A stretch of DNA of 35,778 nt. Source: Rhodocyclaceae bacterium. GTDB lineage: Bacteria > Pseudomonadota > Gammaproteobacteria > Burkholderiales > Usitatibacteraceae. Below, one piece after another: positions 24,352-32,754 of this stretch. The translations under genes were made by a program, and so were the position numbers. The notes under the pieces are model-generated. The model made no database searches, had not been told where the DNA came from, and worked only from the letters and a program-made list of their open reading frames with translations. Location of the stretch: NCBI GenBank assembly GCA_020247545.1, contig JADCIX010000065.1, forward strand, positions 1 to 35,778, in the 5' to 3' direction. Each line of letters begins with the position of its first letter. Positions within the stretch are counted from its first letter, which is position 1.

Positions 24352-25536
24352 ATGGCAACTGCCCCCGAAGCCCAAGTCATCAGCCCTGAGGCTGCGCGCG
24401 CCGCTGTTGCGAAGCTCAAATTTGATATTGAGGGACAAAATTTTCATCCCCTCGAGGTCTTTCCGCTGTTTCGTCGCTGGCCACGCAGTTTTGTTCGCAA
24501 TCTGGTCTACACGCTTGTTTTTAACGCCATGTTTGCGGTGTTTTTCACCACGATGGAGCTGATTTCGGTTCGGGTGAAATCAGTCGACCAAGTGCTCAGC
24601 ATTTTTGGCAATAACTTAGTGATCTCGAACGTCATCGGCTTTGCGTTTTGGGGGGTGATGCATGGGATGGGCCCGCTGCTGCGTAAGGTCAACGCTAGTT
24701 CGTTTCTTGCGGTGACACTCTTCTACGCCGTATTGGGCACCTTTATCGTCACCGGTAGCTTCTTCTTGTTATCGCAGTTCCCGGGGTATGAGGGTATCAG
24801 TCGTTGGCTGTTTACCACCCAGCAGTTCATTTCGAGCTTTGCAATTTCATTTGTGGTTTCGTTGGTGCTGGCCTCGGCGTGGCAAAATCGCGTGAACGAA
24901 CTGACTATTCAGATCGCGATTGCCGATGAACGTGCTCGTGTCACCGCTGCTGAGCGTGCGACCACGCAAGCGAACCTGCGTGCGTTACAAGCGCAGATCG
25001 AACCGCACTTTCTGTTCAACACCCTGGCAAACGTGACGAGTTTGATTCATACACGGCCGGATGACGCGAAACATATGCTTGAGGAATTCATCGCATATCT
25101 GCGCGCCTCGCTCGCGACCACGCGGGAAAACGAAACGACCTTGGCCAAAGAGTTCGTGCTGATGCAAAGTTTCCTCGCGGTCCTCAAGGTGCGCATGAGG
25201 AACCGGCTGCAAGTGCGTGTGCAGTTGCCTGATGAGCTTCAATCGTTTGCGCTTCCACCGATGTTGATTCAGCCACTCGTTGAGAACGCAATCAAACACG
25301 GGGTGGAGCCAAAAATTGAAGGCGGCGAGATCTTGCTGAAAGCGATCAAGGTTGGCGATGTCGTGGCGATCGAAGTCACTGATACCGGCATGGGTTTTCA
25401 GAACAGCACGTCAAACGGCATCGGATTGAAAAATGTGCGCGAGCGTTTAGACAAGCTCTATGACGGCAAGGCGACGCTTACGATTGAAGACAATGTGCCA
25501 AGTGGGACCAAAATCACCATTCGGATTCCAGCTTAA
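24352..25536 (+). CDS. LytS/YehU-type sensor histidine kinase
   Basis: This 394-residue kinase has four predicted transmembrane helices in its N-terminal half (about 48-68, 83-103, 117-142 and 158-180). A short coiled linker leads to a His_kinase domain. The phosphoacceptor is His219 in QIEPHFLFNTLANVTSLI, the hallmark of the LytS/YehU class. The ATPase part shows QPLVENAIKHGVEP (N box), DTGMGF (G1) and GIGLKNVRERL (G2). The partner is the LytTR response regulator 380 bp downstream; the long gap with a repeat and a small reading frame between them is unusual. The signal is unknown, and the short periplasmic loops suggest sensing in or at the membrane. Confidence 0.93.
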   Translation: MATAPEAQVISPEAARAAVAKLKFDIEGQNFHPLEVFPLFRRWPRSFVRNLVYTLVFNAMFAVFFTTMELISVRVKSVDQVLSIFGNNLVISNVIGFAFWGVMHGMGPLLRKVNASSFLAVTLFYAVLGTFIVTGSFFLLSQFPGYEGISRWLFTTQQFISSFAISFVVSLVLASAWQNRVNELTIQIAIADERARVTAAERATTQANLRALQAQIEPHFLFNTLANVTSLIHTRPDDAKHMLEEFIAYLRASLATTRENETTLAKEFVLMQSFLAVLKVRMRNRLQVRVQLPDELQSFALPPMLIQPLVENAIKHGVEPKIEGGEILLKAIKVGDVVAIEVTDTGMGFQNSTSNGIGLKNVRERLDKLYDGKATLTIEDNVPSGTKITIRIPA

Positions 25537-25617
25537 TCGGTTCAGGCTGGCTTGACGCCACGTCAAAGGGAAGTTCCCTCAGTGTTGAACGAAATTCGTC
25601 CGCGGAAAGAGAACAAG

Positions 25618-25716
25618 AAAAGTGTCTCCCCGACGAAGGCCGGGGCCCAAGCTCCTAAACCGTTTGGAATGCGCAACTTGGATCCCGGCGCGGCTACGTA
25701 ACTTCGCCGGGACGAC
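25618..25716. repeat. GC-rich inverted repeat element between the kinase and regulator genes
   Basis: The segment opens with TCTCCCCGACGAAGGCCGGGG, itself a small hairpin, then GCCCAAG. It closes with CTTGGATCCCGG and CTTCGCCGGGACGAC, so the two ends are imperfect complements across about 95 bp. The closing CGGGACGAC-type end is of a kind dispersed in many proteobacterial genomes, and a related element lies at 35467-35541. It probably inserted between the two signalling genes. It contains no gene. Confidence 0.45.
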
Positions 25717-25779
25717 AGGCTTAAGGTGGTGCCATTAGGTGCGGGCTAAATTGGATCAGACAACAGAAAACTAACTACG

Positions 25780-25920
25780 ATGAAAATAAAAGCCATCCTT
25801 GCCGACGACACGCGGGCCGGGAATTGGCGGAACATGTTTCGCCCCTGCGAGCGCACGAGCCCAGTGCATTGGGCGCGTGAGTCTAAATCAATGAGACGCC
25901 CCCCGAACGAACGACCATGA
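25780..25920 (+). CDS. 46-codon leader-like frame resembling the start of the response regulator
   Basis: The frame begins MKIKAILADD, almost the same as MTIKAILADD at the start of the regulator gene (25917), but then diverges into an Arg/Pro-rich sequence (TRAGNWRNMFRPCERTSPVH). It ends at TGA 25918-25920, overlapping the regulator ATG as ATGA. The first ten codons match at the protein level while differing at about ten bases, mostly synonymous. Either it is the remnant of an older regulator start separated by an insertion, or it is translated and couples ribosomes to the regulator start, which has no good ribosome site of its own. Whether it is expressed is unknown. Confidence 0.4.
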   Translation: MKIKAILADDTRAGNWRNMFRPCERTSPVHWARESKSMRRPPNERP

Positions 25921-26687
25921 CCATTAAAGCGATATTGGCAGATGATGAACAAAACCTCACTGACTATCTTAAGCAGCGATTGAGCCAGATGTGGCCTGAG
26001 CTAGAGGTAGTTGCGAGCGCGGCAAACGGCCCCGAGGCATTGCGATTGATTGATGACCATGCACCCGAGGTGGTGTTTCTCGACATCAAGATGCCCGGGC
26101 TTACCGGGCTCGAAGTTGCCGGTCGGATAGACCCGAAGACACACGTTGTTTTTGTGACGGCGTACGATCAGTATGCGGTCGATGCATTTGATCGTCAGGC
26201 GGTGGACTATTTATTGAAGCCGGTCACCGATGATCGATTGCAGCGCGCGATTTCACGCCTACGGGAAAAGCTCATTAAGAAGGAAAGCCCGCAGGATGTG
26301 GCCGCGATACTGGCCTCGATTGCGAAGGTGTTGCCGACTACAAAGAGCAGCTACTTACGCTGGATACGCGCGTCGGTCGGCGAACTCACCAAACAAATTG
26401 CAGTCGACGACGTGCTGTACTTCCAGGCGCAAGATAAATACGTGAGTGTCTATACCAAGGAGGGCGGCAAAGAAAGCGAATCACTGATTCGCACGCCCTT
26501 GTCGGAGCTCATCGAACAGCTGGAGCCGGATCGTTTCTGGCAGATTCATCGCTCCACCGTGGTGAATGTTGAGCGTATCGCAGGCACCACCCGCGACGTG
26601 ATGGGCCGCACCACAGTCAAACTCAAAGACTCGAAAGCAGAGCTACAAGTCAGCCGTGCCTACAGTCACTTGTTTAAACAGATGTAA
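25917..26687 (+). CDS. LytTR-family response regulator
   Basis: This 256-residue regulator has a receiver domain (1-120) with Asp9/Asp10, the phosphorylated Asp56 in VVFLDIKMPG, Thr81 and Lys101 in YLLKPV. A LytTR DNA-binding domain follows (about 150-255), with IAVDDVLYFQAQDKYVSVYT, FWQIHRSTVVNVERI and SRAYSHLFKQM. It is the expected partner of the LytS-type kinase upstream. LytTR regulators bind repeated sites at promoters; a target cannot be named here. The start ATG overlaps the stop of a 46-codon frame (ATGA) and has no clear ribosome site. The 3' end overlaps the convergent YjdF-like gene by 14 bp. Confidence 0.94.
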   Translation: MTIKAILADDEQNLTDYLKQRLSQMWPELEVVASAANGPEALRLIDDHAPEVVFLDIKMPGLTGLEVAGRIDPKTHVVFVTAYDQYAVDAFDRQAVDYLLKPVTDDRLQRAISRLREKLIKKESPQDVAAILASIAKVLPTTKSSYLRWIRASVGELTKQIAVDDVLYFQAQDKYVSVYTKEGGKESESLIRTPLSELIEQLEPDRFWQIHRSTVVNVERIAGTTRDVMGRTTVKLKDSKAELQVSRAYSHLFKQM

Positions 26688-27300
26688 CAGCCGACCCGGC
26701 GATTTGTTTGTCATGAAATGCGCTCAACGTGACCAGCGCCGCGATTGCGCCAACCAGCGCCATAAACATGTCCGACTGGGTGTCCCAAGGGTCGCCTTGG
26801 GTTCCGAGAAATTCATCGGCATCCTGCCCCAGCCCCATCGCCGCCCACCACTCGATAAGTTCGTAGAACGCGGAAAACGCGAGACAAATGGAAATGGCGA
26901 GGAACGCAACAAGCCCACGCTGGGGAATCTTCCATTTACGAATCAACAATTCACGCGCGATAATCGCGGGCACAAAGCCCTGCGCGAAGTGGCCGATCTT
27001 GTCGTAGTTGTTGCGCCCGAATCCAAACCAATCTTGCATCCAGAATCCGAGTGGTACACGTGCGTAGGTATACGCGCCGCCGAGCATCAGAATGAGGCCG
27101 TGAATGAGGATGAGGGCGTAGAGCAAATCCGTCAGCGGAAATTTTGTTTTCGTCGCCCACATCACCGCCAGGCCGATAAAACAAGGGATTACCTCAAGCC
27201 ACCACGTTGTGCGATCAAAGGGCGACCATCCGGAGGTAATCAGCCCGATACTCCAAAGGGCGATGATCACCAGCAGTGGTTTAGGTGTTGAAGATTGCAT
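26674..27300 (-). CDS. DUF2238 (YjdF-like) inner-membrane protein
   Basis: This protein of about 208 residues is of the YjdF family, with some six transmembrane helices. Characteristic segments are SPFDRTTWWLEVIPCFIGL, FGFGRNNYDKIGHFAQGF, SAFYELIEWWAAMGLG and GDPWDTQSDMFMALVGA. The conserved charged and His residues inside helices suggest a transport or enzyme role, but none is established. The start is uncertain: the ATG at 27300 begins where similarity is expected, while an in-frame ATG at 27342 would add 14 residues. The gene is divergent from thiS, 67 bp away, and its 3' end overlaps the response regulator gene. Confidence 0.85.
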   Translation of the reverse strand: MQSSTPKPLLVIIALWSIGLITSGWSPFDRTTWWLEVIPCFIGLAVMWATKTKFPLTDLLYALILIHGLILMLGGAYTYARVPLGFWMQDWFGFGRNNYDKIGHFAQGFVPAIIARELLIRKWKIPQRGLVAFLAISICLAFSAFYELIEWWAAMGLGQDADEFLGTQGDPWDTQSDMFMALVGAIAALVTLSAFHDKQIAGSAVTSV

Positions 27301-27367
27301 AAGCGCTTCGCAAGAATAGACCCAATCAAACAAGTGTCGCATGAAACCCGCGTGCTAGAATTTTTCG

Positions 27368-27571
27368 ATGCTCAATATCAAAGTTAACGGACAGCCCGCC
27401 ACCCTGCCACCAGGCGCGCTTGTTGTGGCACTGGTAGCAACCATGCAACTAGAGGGCAAACGTTATGCCATTGAGCGCAATGGCGAGATCGTCCCCAAAA
27501 GTGCCGTCGACAGCACACCTGTCGAGGATGGTGACCAATATGAAGTTGTGATTGCGGTTGGAGGTGGTTAA
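27368..27571 (+). CDS. thiS: Sulfur carrier protein ThiS
   Basis: This 67-residue ubiquitin-like protein carries sulfur as a C-terminal thiocarboxylate for thiazole formation in thiamine synthesis. It begins [16 protein letters not shown], has the central [10 protein letters not shown] segment, and ends in AVGGG, with the C-terminal diglycine that is adenylated and thiolated. Its TAA stop shares bases with the ATG of thiG (TAATG), giving tight coupling. No thiamine riboswitch is visible, as the gap to the divergent neighbour is only 67 bp. ThiF, ThiO/ThiH and ThiE are not in the window. Confidence 0.95.
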   Translation: MLNIKVNGQPATLPPGALVVALVATMQLEGKRYAIERNGEIVPKSAVDSTPVEDGDQYEVVIAVGGG

Positions 27572-28380
27572 TGAGTGACAAAGCTGTTGCCGCCAAGGAC
27601 GCGCCGCTCCTCATCGCTGGTCGTGAGTACTCGTCGCGATTACTGGTTGGTACAGGCAAGTATCGTGATTTTGACGAGACACGTCTCGCCATCGAAGCTT
27701 CTGGTGCCGAGATCGTCACTGTCGCGATTCGGCGGGTGAATATAGGGCAAGATCCTTCGCAACCAAATTTGTTGGAAATCCTACCGCCATCACGATTTAC
27801 CATCTTGCCTAATACTGCCGGCTGCTACTCTGCAAAAGAAGCCGTGCGCACGCTGCGGCTGGCGCGTGAGTTGCTCGATGGCCATGCGCTGGTGAAGCTG
27901 GAAGTACTCGCTGATGAAACAACGTTATTCCCAAATATGCCGGAGACGCTCATCGCGGCGAAGGAATTGGTCGCCGACGGGTTTCAGGTGATGGTTTACT
28001 GCGCGGATGATCCAATTCAAGCCAAAGCGCTGGAAGATATCGGTTGTGTTGCCGTCATGCCGCTTGCCTCACTAATTGGTTCTGGCATGGGCATCTTGAA
28101 CCCGTGGAACCTCGAAATCATCCTTGATCGTGTAACGGTACCGGTGTTGGTTGATGCGGGTATCGGCACCGCATCGGACGCCACCGTGGCGATGGAATTG
28201 GGCTGTGACGGGGTACTGATGAATACCGCAATTGCCAAGGCGAGAAACCCGGTTCTGATGGCGAGCGCGATGAAAAAGGCGGTGGAGTCCGGACGCGAGG
28301 CATTTCTGGCTGGCCGGATGCCGAAGAAAATCTATCAAGCGTCGGCGAGTAGCCCGCGTGAGGGGCGGATCGGCTCTTGA
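27571..28380 (+). CDS. thiG: Thiazole synthase ThiG
   Basis: This 269-residue TIM-barrel enzyme condenses deoxyxylulose phosphate, the glycine-derived imine and ThiS-thiocarboxylate into the thiazole phosphate of thiamine. Family motifs are [43 protein letters not shown], the Schiff-base lysine (Lys109) in [33 protein letters not shown] and [20 protein letters not shown]. It overlaps thiS by one base (TAATG). In many betaproteobacteria thiS-thiG-trmB are neighbours; here an outer-membrane protein gene and rlmI separate thiG from trmB. Confidence 0.97.
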   Translation: MSDKAVAAKDAPLLIAGREYSSRLLVGTGKYRDFDETRLAIEASGAEIVTVAIRRVNIGQDPSQPNLLEILPPSRFTILPNTAGCYSAKEAVRTLRLARELLDGHALVKLEVLADETTLFPNMPETLIAAKELVADGFQVMVYCADDPIQAKALEDIGCVAVMPLASLIGSGMGILNPWNLEIILDRVTVPVLVDAGIGTASDATVAMELGCDGVLMNTAIAKARNPVLMASAMKKAVESGREAFLAGRMPKKIYQASASSPREGRIGS

Positions 28381-28441
28381 GGTTCTTAAGGTAGCTTGGC
28401 TTGTCTGGAAGTTGAATCGTTGCACTCAACTTAGTGGGCAA

Positions 28442-29053
28442 CTAGAAACGCCAGTGAACACCCAGCATCACGTTCTCGGCGTCGTTGCTGCCGCGATCAC
28501 TGAAGAATTTGCGCGAGCGTTCCACTTCGAAGCGCAATCCAAGACTGCTGTTGAAGTTGTATTGAACACCAACTCCGAGTGCGCCGGTGCCAAGTAATCG
28601 TTGGCCGGCCAGCGGTGTACCGACGGTATCAACACCGTTGAAGTTTTCTGTGCGGAAGCCGGCGCGGCCTTCCAGCACTAGCGCCCTGAACACCGGGAGC
28701 GAACCGACTAAATCTAAGCCCATCGACCTCTCGCGCACCGCCAATCTGTCATGTTGGAAGAGAGCACGGCTGGTGCCTGCGGCCCGCTCCGCATATCGAC
28801 CCTCGACCGAAAAATACGGGGTGAAGCGATAACCTAATTTCATGCCGACGCTTGGTTCCGGCGAAAGCGTCAGACCACGCGAGAAATTGTAGAGATCAAC
28901 CAGCTCACTCGGCTTTTCGCTGCCGTTGAAGCCAAACTCGCTACGCGCCTGCGCGCCACTGAGCACCACGCCGCCATAGTATTGCGCGTGTGCTGCGGGC
29001 AACATTGTGGCGGCTGCAAAAGACAGCATGGCGGTAAGAAGTCTTAGTTTCAT
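28442..29053 (-). CDS. Outer-membrane beta-barrel protein (OmpA/OmpW-like fold)
   Basis: This 203-residue protein has a signal peptide (MKLRLLTAMLSFAAATMLPA, cleavage near AHA-QYYGG). Alternating amphipathic strands follow, ending in a C-terminal phenylalanine (VHWRF), as expected for an outer-membrane barrel. Strand-like segments include VGMKLGYRFTPYFSVEGRYAE, LVLEGRAGFRTENF and ALGVGVQYNFNSSLGLRFEVERS. About eight strands fit, so it is a small barrel of the OmpA-N or OmpW kind rather than a porin. The function is unknown. It converges on thiG. Confidence 0.75.
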   Translation of the reverse strand: MKLRLLTAMLSFAAATMLPAAHAQYYGGVVLSGAQARSEFGFNGSEKPSELVDLYNFSRGLTLSPEPSVGMKLGYRFTPYFSVEGRYAERAAGTSRALFQHDRLAVRERSMGLDLVGSLPVFRALVLEGRAGFRTENFNGVDTVGTPLAGQRLLGTGALGVGVQYNFNSSLGLRFEVERSRKFFSDRGSNDAENVMLGVHWRF

Positions 29054-29297
29054 AAAGCGTGCAAGGTTTAGGCCGCAATTCCTTGTTTAACCAGCATTTA
29101 AGAGAGAGTACGCCGAGCGGCGGGTCGAGTCAAGATTGGATCTTTTTTTCTACTATGCCTCGGTTCGCAACCGAACAAAGTGCCGATTTGTGACTAAAAA
29201 CGACTACTATTTTGTCGATTGGGCCCGAGATTGGTGCCAGATTGGCCTAATCAGACTGTCTACTGGTCGATTTGTTCCCAGTCAACCTTGTATTGAC
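29054..29297. other. 244-bp intergenic stretch, AT-richer than its surroundings
   Basis: This lies between the start of the outer-membrane protein gene and the end of rlmI (both minus strand), so it should contain the barrel protein's promoter and the rlmI terminator. The bases at about 29140-29290 are clearly AT-richer than the neighbours. Short open frames are present on the plus strand without ribosome sites. No gene is supported. Confidence 0.35.
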
Positions 29298-30482
29298 TTA
29301 GACCATTTTGGTCAGCAACAAACCTTTCAAGTATTCGCCTTCCGGAAAGTGAATTGACACCGGATGATCGGTACCTGCCGACAGGCGACGCGTGATCTGC
29401 GCGTCAACGCCGGCATCCAGTGCCGCCCCGGCGACGATCTTCTGAAAGAGATCGACCGATACGCCGCCTGAGCAGGAATAGGTCATCAGCATACCCCCCG
29501 GCCGTAGTAACTTGAAGCCGAGCAAGTTGATGTCCTTGTAGGCTCGCGACGCTTTTTCGACATGATGTGTGGTCGGCGCGAGTTTGGGCGGATCGAGGAT
29601 GATGAGGTCGAAGGATCGCCCCTGATCCCGTAACTTTCGCAGGTGGGCGAATACGTCCGCCTCAACCCACTCCATCGTGTTTGGGTCGATGTTGTTGAGC
29701 GCAGCAATATGTCGTCCGGACACCAACGCTGGTGCCGAGGAGTCGATCGATATGACCGTTTTTGCGCCCCCCAACATTGCTGCCGTACTCATGGTTGCCG
29801 AGTAACAAAAACAATTCAGCACATCCCTGCCTTTGGCGAGAGAGCATGTGATTGCACGATTGTCGCGCTGGTCAAGGTAGAAACCGGTTTTATGACCGTT
29901 GACGATATCAACCTCAATGGTCATCCCGCCTTCCACGATTTGAATCGCGCCGGTCAGCGGTTCACCGAGTACCAGACCGTTGCGCTGCTCGAGTCCTTCC
30001 AGTTTACGTACGTCTGCGTCCGAGCGTTCGTATACGGTGCGCGCGCCGGTCGCCTCAATCAGCAAGTTGGCCAATAACAGTCGCTGCGATTCGATGCCGG
30101 CGGTTGATAGCTGTAACACGGCCACATCGCCGTAGAGGTCTGCAACGACGCCCGGCAAACCGTCGGATTCACCGTGTATCAGGCGATACGCATTGGACTG
30201 GGCCGGCAAGTGCGACCGTCGTGAGATCGCTGCGGCGATGCGCTGCCGGTAGAACGACTCGTCGATTACAACTTTCTCGTCGAAACTCAATACCCGCGCC
30301 GCAATCTGGGAGGGGGCTGAAAAGGCTGCCGTCGCGAGGTATCTCCCGTCTTCCGCAACAATTTTGACGATGTCGCCGGAGTCAGCCGCATCGATGTTTT
30401 TGATTGCCCCCGAAAACACCCAAGGATGACGGCGCAGTAGCGACTTGTCGCGGCCCGATTTGATAACGATTTTTTTCATCAT
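29298..30482 (-). CDS. rlmI: RlmI-like 23S rRNA (cytosine-C5)-methyltransferase with PUA domain
   Basis: This 394-residue protein has an N-terminal PUA domain ([20 protein letters not shown]), a central region [21 protein letters not shown], and a Rossmann methyltransferase domain. That domain carries [34 protein letters not shown] (motif I), [10 protein letters not shown] (motif IV) and [10 protein letters not shown]. coli RlmI methylates C1962 of 23S rRNA. Motif I is slightly unusual, as most homologues read LNLFSYTGGFS, but the fold is kept. Two tandem ATGs (30482, 30479) leave one residue of doubt at the start. It is divergent from trmB. Confidence 0.92.
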   Translation of the reverse strand: MMKKIVIKSGRDKSLLRRHPWVFSGAIKNIDAADSGDIVKIVAEDGRYLATAAFSAPSQIAARVLSFDEKVVIDESFYRQRIAAAISRRSHLPAQSNAYRLIHGESDGLPGVVADLYGDVAVLQLSTAGIESQRLLLANLLIEATGARTVYERSDADVRKLEGLEQRNGLVLGEPLTGAIQIVEGGMTIEVDIVNGHKTGFYLDQRDNRAITCSLAKGRDVLNCFCYSATMSTAAMLGGAKTVISIDSSAPALVSGRHIAALNNIDPNTMEWVEADVFAHLRKLRDQGRSFDLIILDPPKLAPTTHHVEKASRAYKDINLLGFKLLRPGGMLMTYSCSGGVSVDLFQKIVAGAALDAGVDAQITRRLSAGTDHPVSIHFPEGEYLKGLLLTKMV

Positions 30483-30541
30483 GGCATTGTACCGAGTCGG
30501 TATCGCGCCGTGAGTTGGCCGCTCTGTGGGAAAATTGGCAG

Positions 30542-31288
30542 ATGATTAAAACTCAAACGCTGCCTGCCGACGCTGTCCTACACACCCCGGCAAACACCCC
30601 GTCGAAAAACGAGCCCACCAATCGGCCCCACCAGCCTATTCGGAGTTACGTCCTCCGGCAGGGACGGCTGTCTCCCGCGCAGGCGCGTGCCATTGATGAG
30701 GGCCAGTCATTGGTGATTCCTCATGCCTCGGGTTTGCTGGATATTGATGGCGTGTTTGGTCGTCACGCGCCAACCGCTGTTGAAATCGGCTTCGGCATGG
30801 GCCACGCGACCGCCGATATCGCGGCACTACGGACCGACGAGAACTTCATCGGTATCGAGGTTCACACACCGGGCGTCGGCTCCCTCCTTAAGATGCTCGC
30901 CGAGCGCCAGCTCACCAACGTCCGCGTCATTCAGCACGATGCGGTGGAAGTCATGACCAGCATGATTGCCGATGGGAGTCTTGCCGGGGTGCATGTTTTT
31001 TTCCCGGATCCCTGGCCGAAAAAGCGCCATCATAAACGCCGTCTGATTCAGCCTGCTTTTGCCAAGCTGCTCGCGCAGAAACTACAACCGGGTGGTTACA
31101 TCCACTGCGCGACCGATTGGCAGGAGTACGCTGAACACATGCTGGACGTATTGAATCAGGAGTCGTTGTTAGTCAATACGGCAACAGGTTTTGCGACGCG
31201 TCCTGCGTATCGAACCGAGTCTAATTTCGAACGACGCGGCCTGAAGTTGGGGCATGGTGTGTGGGATGTGGTGTTTCGCCGGGCCTGA
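30542..31288 (+). CDS. trmB: tRNA (guanine-N7-)-methyltransferase
   Basis: This 248-residue enzyme makes m7G46 in tRNA. It shows [15 protein letters not shown], the SAM motif [30 protein letters not shown], the signature [19 protein letters not shown] and a C-terminal [20 protein letters not shown]. The ATG at 30542 is preferred over a TTG at 30515; GGGAAAA lies upstream as a weak ribosome site. The N-terminal 35 residues before the conserved region are a low-complexity extension. It is a housekeeping gene, divergent from rlmI. Confidence 0.96.
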   Translation: MIKTQTLPADAVLHTPANTPSKNEPTNRPHQPIRSYVLRQGRLSPAQARAIDEGQSLVIPHASGLLDIDGVFGRHAPTAVEIGFGMGHATADIAALRTDENFIGIEVHTPGVGSLLKMLAERQLTNVRVIQHDAVEVMTSMIADGSLAGVHVFFPDPWPKKRHHKRRLIQPAFAKLLAQKLQPGGYIHCATDWQEYAEHMLDVLNQESLLVNTATGFATRPAYRTESNFERRGLKLGHGVWDVVFRRA

Positions 31289-31384
31289 ACCGAATAACAC
31301 CATCACGCCCGCAGGATAACTGCACCCAGCGCGAAGCGGCAAGGCTGCAGCGCGGGCGGGTAAACTAACAGGGGAGGGATATAT

Positions 31385-32080
31385 ATGAGAAATGCACTTC
31401 GTCGTCGCTGGCTCAAATCTGCCGCAGCCCTCGGGCTACTCGGGCCTGCCGGCATTTCTGGGTTGATTCAGGAAGCGTTAGCCAAAGGTGATCTGCCCGT
31501 CACGCCGGGTATCCAGTCGCTGACTGGCGCGGTCACCGTCAATGGCCAACCGGCAAAAGTCGGTACACCGGTCAAGGTGGGAGATCGTGTGGTGACGGGG
31601 GCGAAGAGTTCTGCGGTCGTCGTGGTGGGTAAGGACGCTTATCTGCTGCGTGACAATTCAACTATTGTGCTCGAAGAATCCAAAGCATTACCCGGCTTGT
31701 TAGGCGAAGTGGCGGTGTTGACGGGCAGGGTGCTCTCGGTGCTGGAGAAACGGCTGCGCGACCAGAGGGTTCAGTACCGGGTGCCAAATGCAACCATCGG
31801 CATTCGCGGCACCGGCTTTTATGTCGAGCTCTATCCTGAACGGACTTACTTTTGCCTGTGTTACGGCGAGGCTGCAATTGACGGCAAAGGCATGAGTGAG
31901 CCGAAGCTTGTTAAATCGACACACCACGAATCGCCGCTGTGGCTGGATGATCGCGGCGGCAGCATGAAAGTCGAAGCAGGCCCATTCATGAATCACACTG
32001 ACGACGAACTCATCATGCTGGAGAAGCTTACCGGTCGTGAGCCACCGTTTGTGGCGATGGGGCTGACGGGTAAGTATTGA
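31385..32080 (+). CDS. FecR-domain exported protein
   Basis: This 231-residue protein has an N-terminal Tat-like signal (RRRWLKSAAALGLLG) and a FecR-type beta domain: VNGQPAKVGTPVKVGDRVVTG, SAVVVVGKDAYLLRDNS and VPNATIGIRGTGFYVEL. The domain ends in a Cys-bearing YFCLCYGEAAIDG. Proteins of this kind are periplasmic; in FecR proper the domain takes part in sigma-factor signalling, but no sigma factor or TonB receptor is nearby and the single-domain form has no known role. GGGGAGGG precedes the ATG. The cassette array begins 39 bp beyond its stop. Confidence 0.8.
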   Translation: MRNALRRRWLKSAAALGLLGPAGISGLIQEALAKGDLPVTPGIQSLTGAVTVNGQPAKVGTPVKVGDRVVTGAKSSAVVVVGKDAYLLRDNSTIVLEESKALPGLLGEVAVLTGRVLSVLEKRLRDQRVQYRVPNATIGIRGTGFYVELYPERTYFCLCYGEAAIDGKGMSEPKLVKSTHHESPLWLDDRGGSMKVEAGPFMNHTDDELIMLEKLTGREPPFVAMGLTGKY

Positions 32081-32119
32081 TTCAAAAGTGCCGGTGCGGG
32101 CTTGGCTAAAGAGTGATAG

Positions 32120-32237
32120 CCCTAACAATTTGGCTCTGAGCCTTTGGCTTTCTTTGGCTTCCTTTGGCTTCTTAAAGGCGGAGCTTTTTTGCGGCGTTCA
32201 GCTACCGAAGAGGGCGACTTTGACTGCCGAGTTAGAT
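32120..32237 (-). repeat. attC-like site ending the cassette array (118 bp)
   Basis: Read on the minus strand, it starts ATCTAAC (matches RYYYAAC) just after the stop of the four-helix membrane protein gene and ends ATTGTTAGGG (GTTRRR core). The inner part carries three 10-bp tandem units and only partial complementarity between the halves. Position, orientation and core ends fit the attC of the last cassette; the stem is weaker than in the neighbours. Confidence 0.6.
32141..32170 (+). repeat. Tandem 10-bp repeat (three units of YCTTTGGCTT)
   Basis: CCTTTGGCTT, TCTTTGGCTT and CCTTTGGCTT follow one another without a gap, differing only in the first base. A degenerate fourth unit (AATTTGGCTC) lies upstream. 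They lie within the attC-like site closing the cassette array, in its variable central region. Such short arrays can vary in copy number by slippage. Confidence 0.8.
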
Positions 32238-32238
32238 C

Positions 32239-32625
32239 TCATTTGACAAGCTGTAAAGCCACGTTTGCTGCAACCCATAGGCCAGCGAAGACAAAGGCAA
32301 TGCGTACAAAAAGCATGCCTACGCTGCGCGCGCGGACGAATAGGTGAAAGTACCTTGGATCGCAAAGCGTCGTAATTTTGATGACGGCGAAGAGGAGGAA
32401 CGCAAGACCAAGCAACGTAAAGCCCGCGCTCGGTAGTGCGAACAGCGCCAACAGGAGCGAGGAACTTTGTAGGCTTAGCGCCAAGGAAGCAGGCGTCTGA
32501 ACGATAACCTGCATCGTCATTGAACCGAACTGCAGGCCGAGAAAGATGCATATGGCAGACGCAACTGAGGAAAGGAACATGCGCTCCCAGAGCATGGTTG
32601 GTGTGTCAGGAAAAGGTGATCTCAT
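32239..32625 (-). CDS. Four-helix membrane protein of unknown function (cassette gene)
   Basis: This protein of about 128 residues starts MRSPFPDTPTMLWERMF. It has about four hydrophobic segments: SVASAICIFLGLQFG, SLLLALFALPSAGFTLLG, LAFLLFAVIKITTL and MLFVRIAFVFAGLWVAANVA. I do not recognise a family. It lies alone between two attC-like sites (stop two bases from the downstream site, start about 66 bp after the upstream GTTAGGC), exactly as an integron cassette gene would. The start is uncertain; an in-frame codon at 32673 would add 16 residues rich in charged residues. Membrane proteins without known function are common in cassettes. Confidence 0.6.
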   Translation of the reverse strand: MRSPFPDTPTMLWERMFLSSVASAICIFLGLQFGSMTMQVIVQTPASLALSLQSSSLLLALFALPSAGFTLLGLAFLLFAVIKITTLCDPRYFHLFVRARSVGMLFVRIAFVFAGLWVAANVALQLVK

Positions 32626-32690
32626 CCAGAAGCAATCTGGCTCTTCGGTTCTGCGCGCAGCGAAACGTCGCAAAGGATTGGCATGATTAG

Positions 32691-32754
32691 GCCTAACGTC
32701 GGAGCTAAGTGGCGCGACGTTTTGTGGTGCGTCCGGTTGAGCGACGAGTTAGGG
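32691..32754 (-). repeat. attC-like site overlapping the end of brnA (64 bp)
   Basis: On the minus strand it starts CCCTAAC, inside the last codons of brnA, and ends CGTTAGGC. The two halves pair imperfectly: TAACTCGTCGCTCAACCGG aligns with the complement of the other end, TAACGTCGGAGCTAAGTGG. These are the R''/L'' and L'/R' parts of an integron cassette recombination site. The site supplies the codons for the antitoxin's C-terminal tail. Confidence 0.7.

Noticed and set aside
26656-27291. 211-codon open frame antisense to the YjdF-like gene
   Set aside because: The minus-strand protein has clear helices and DUF2238 motifs. The plus-strand reading is rich in Arg, Pro and His with no pattern.
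27301-27367. Thiamine riboswitch before thiS
   Set aside because: The gap is only 67 bp and shows none of the conserved TPP aptamer segments.
30515-30541. Upstream TTG start for trmB
   Set aside because: The ATG at 30542 has a better spacing to GGGAAAA, and the extra nine residues have no support.
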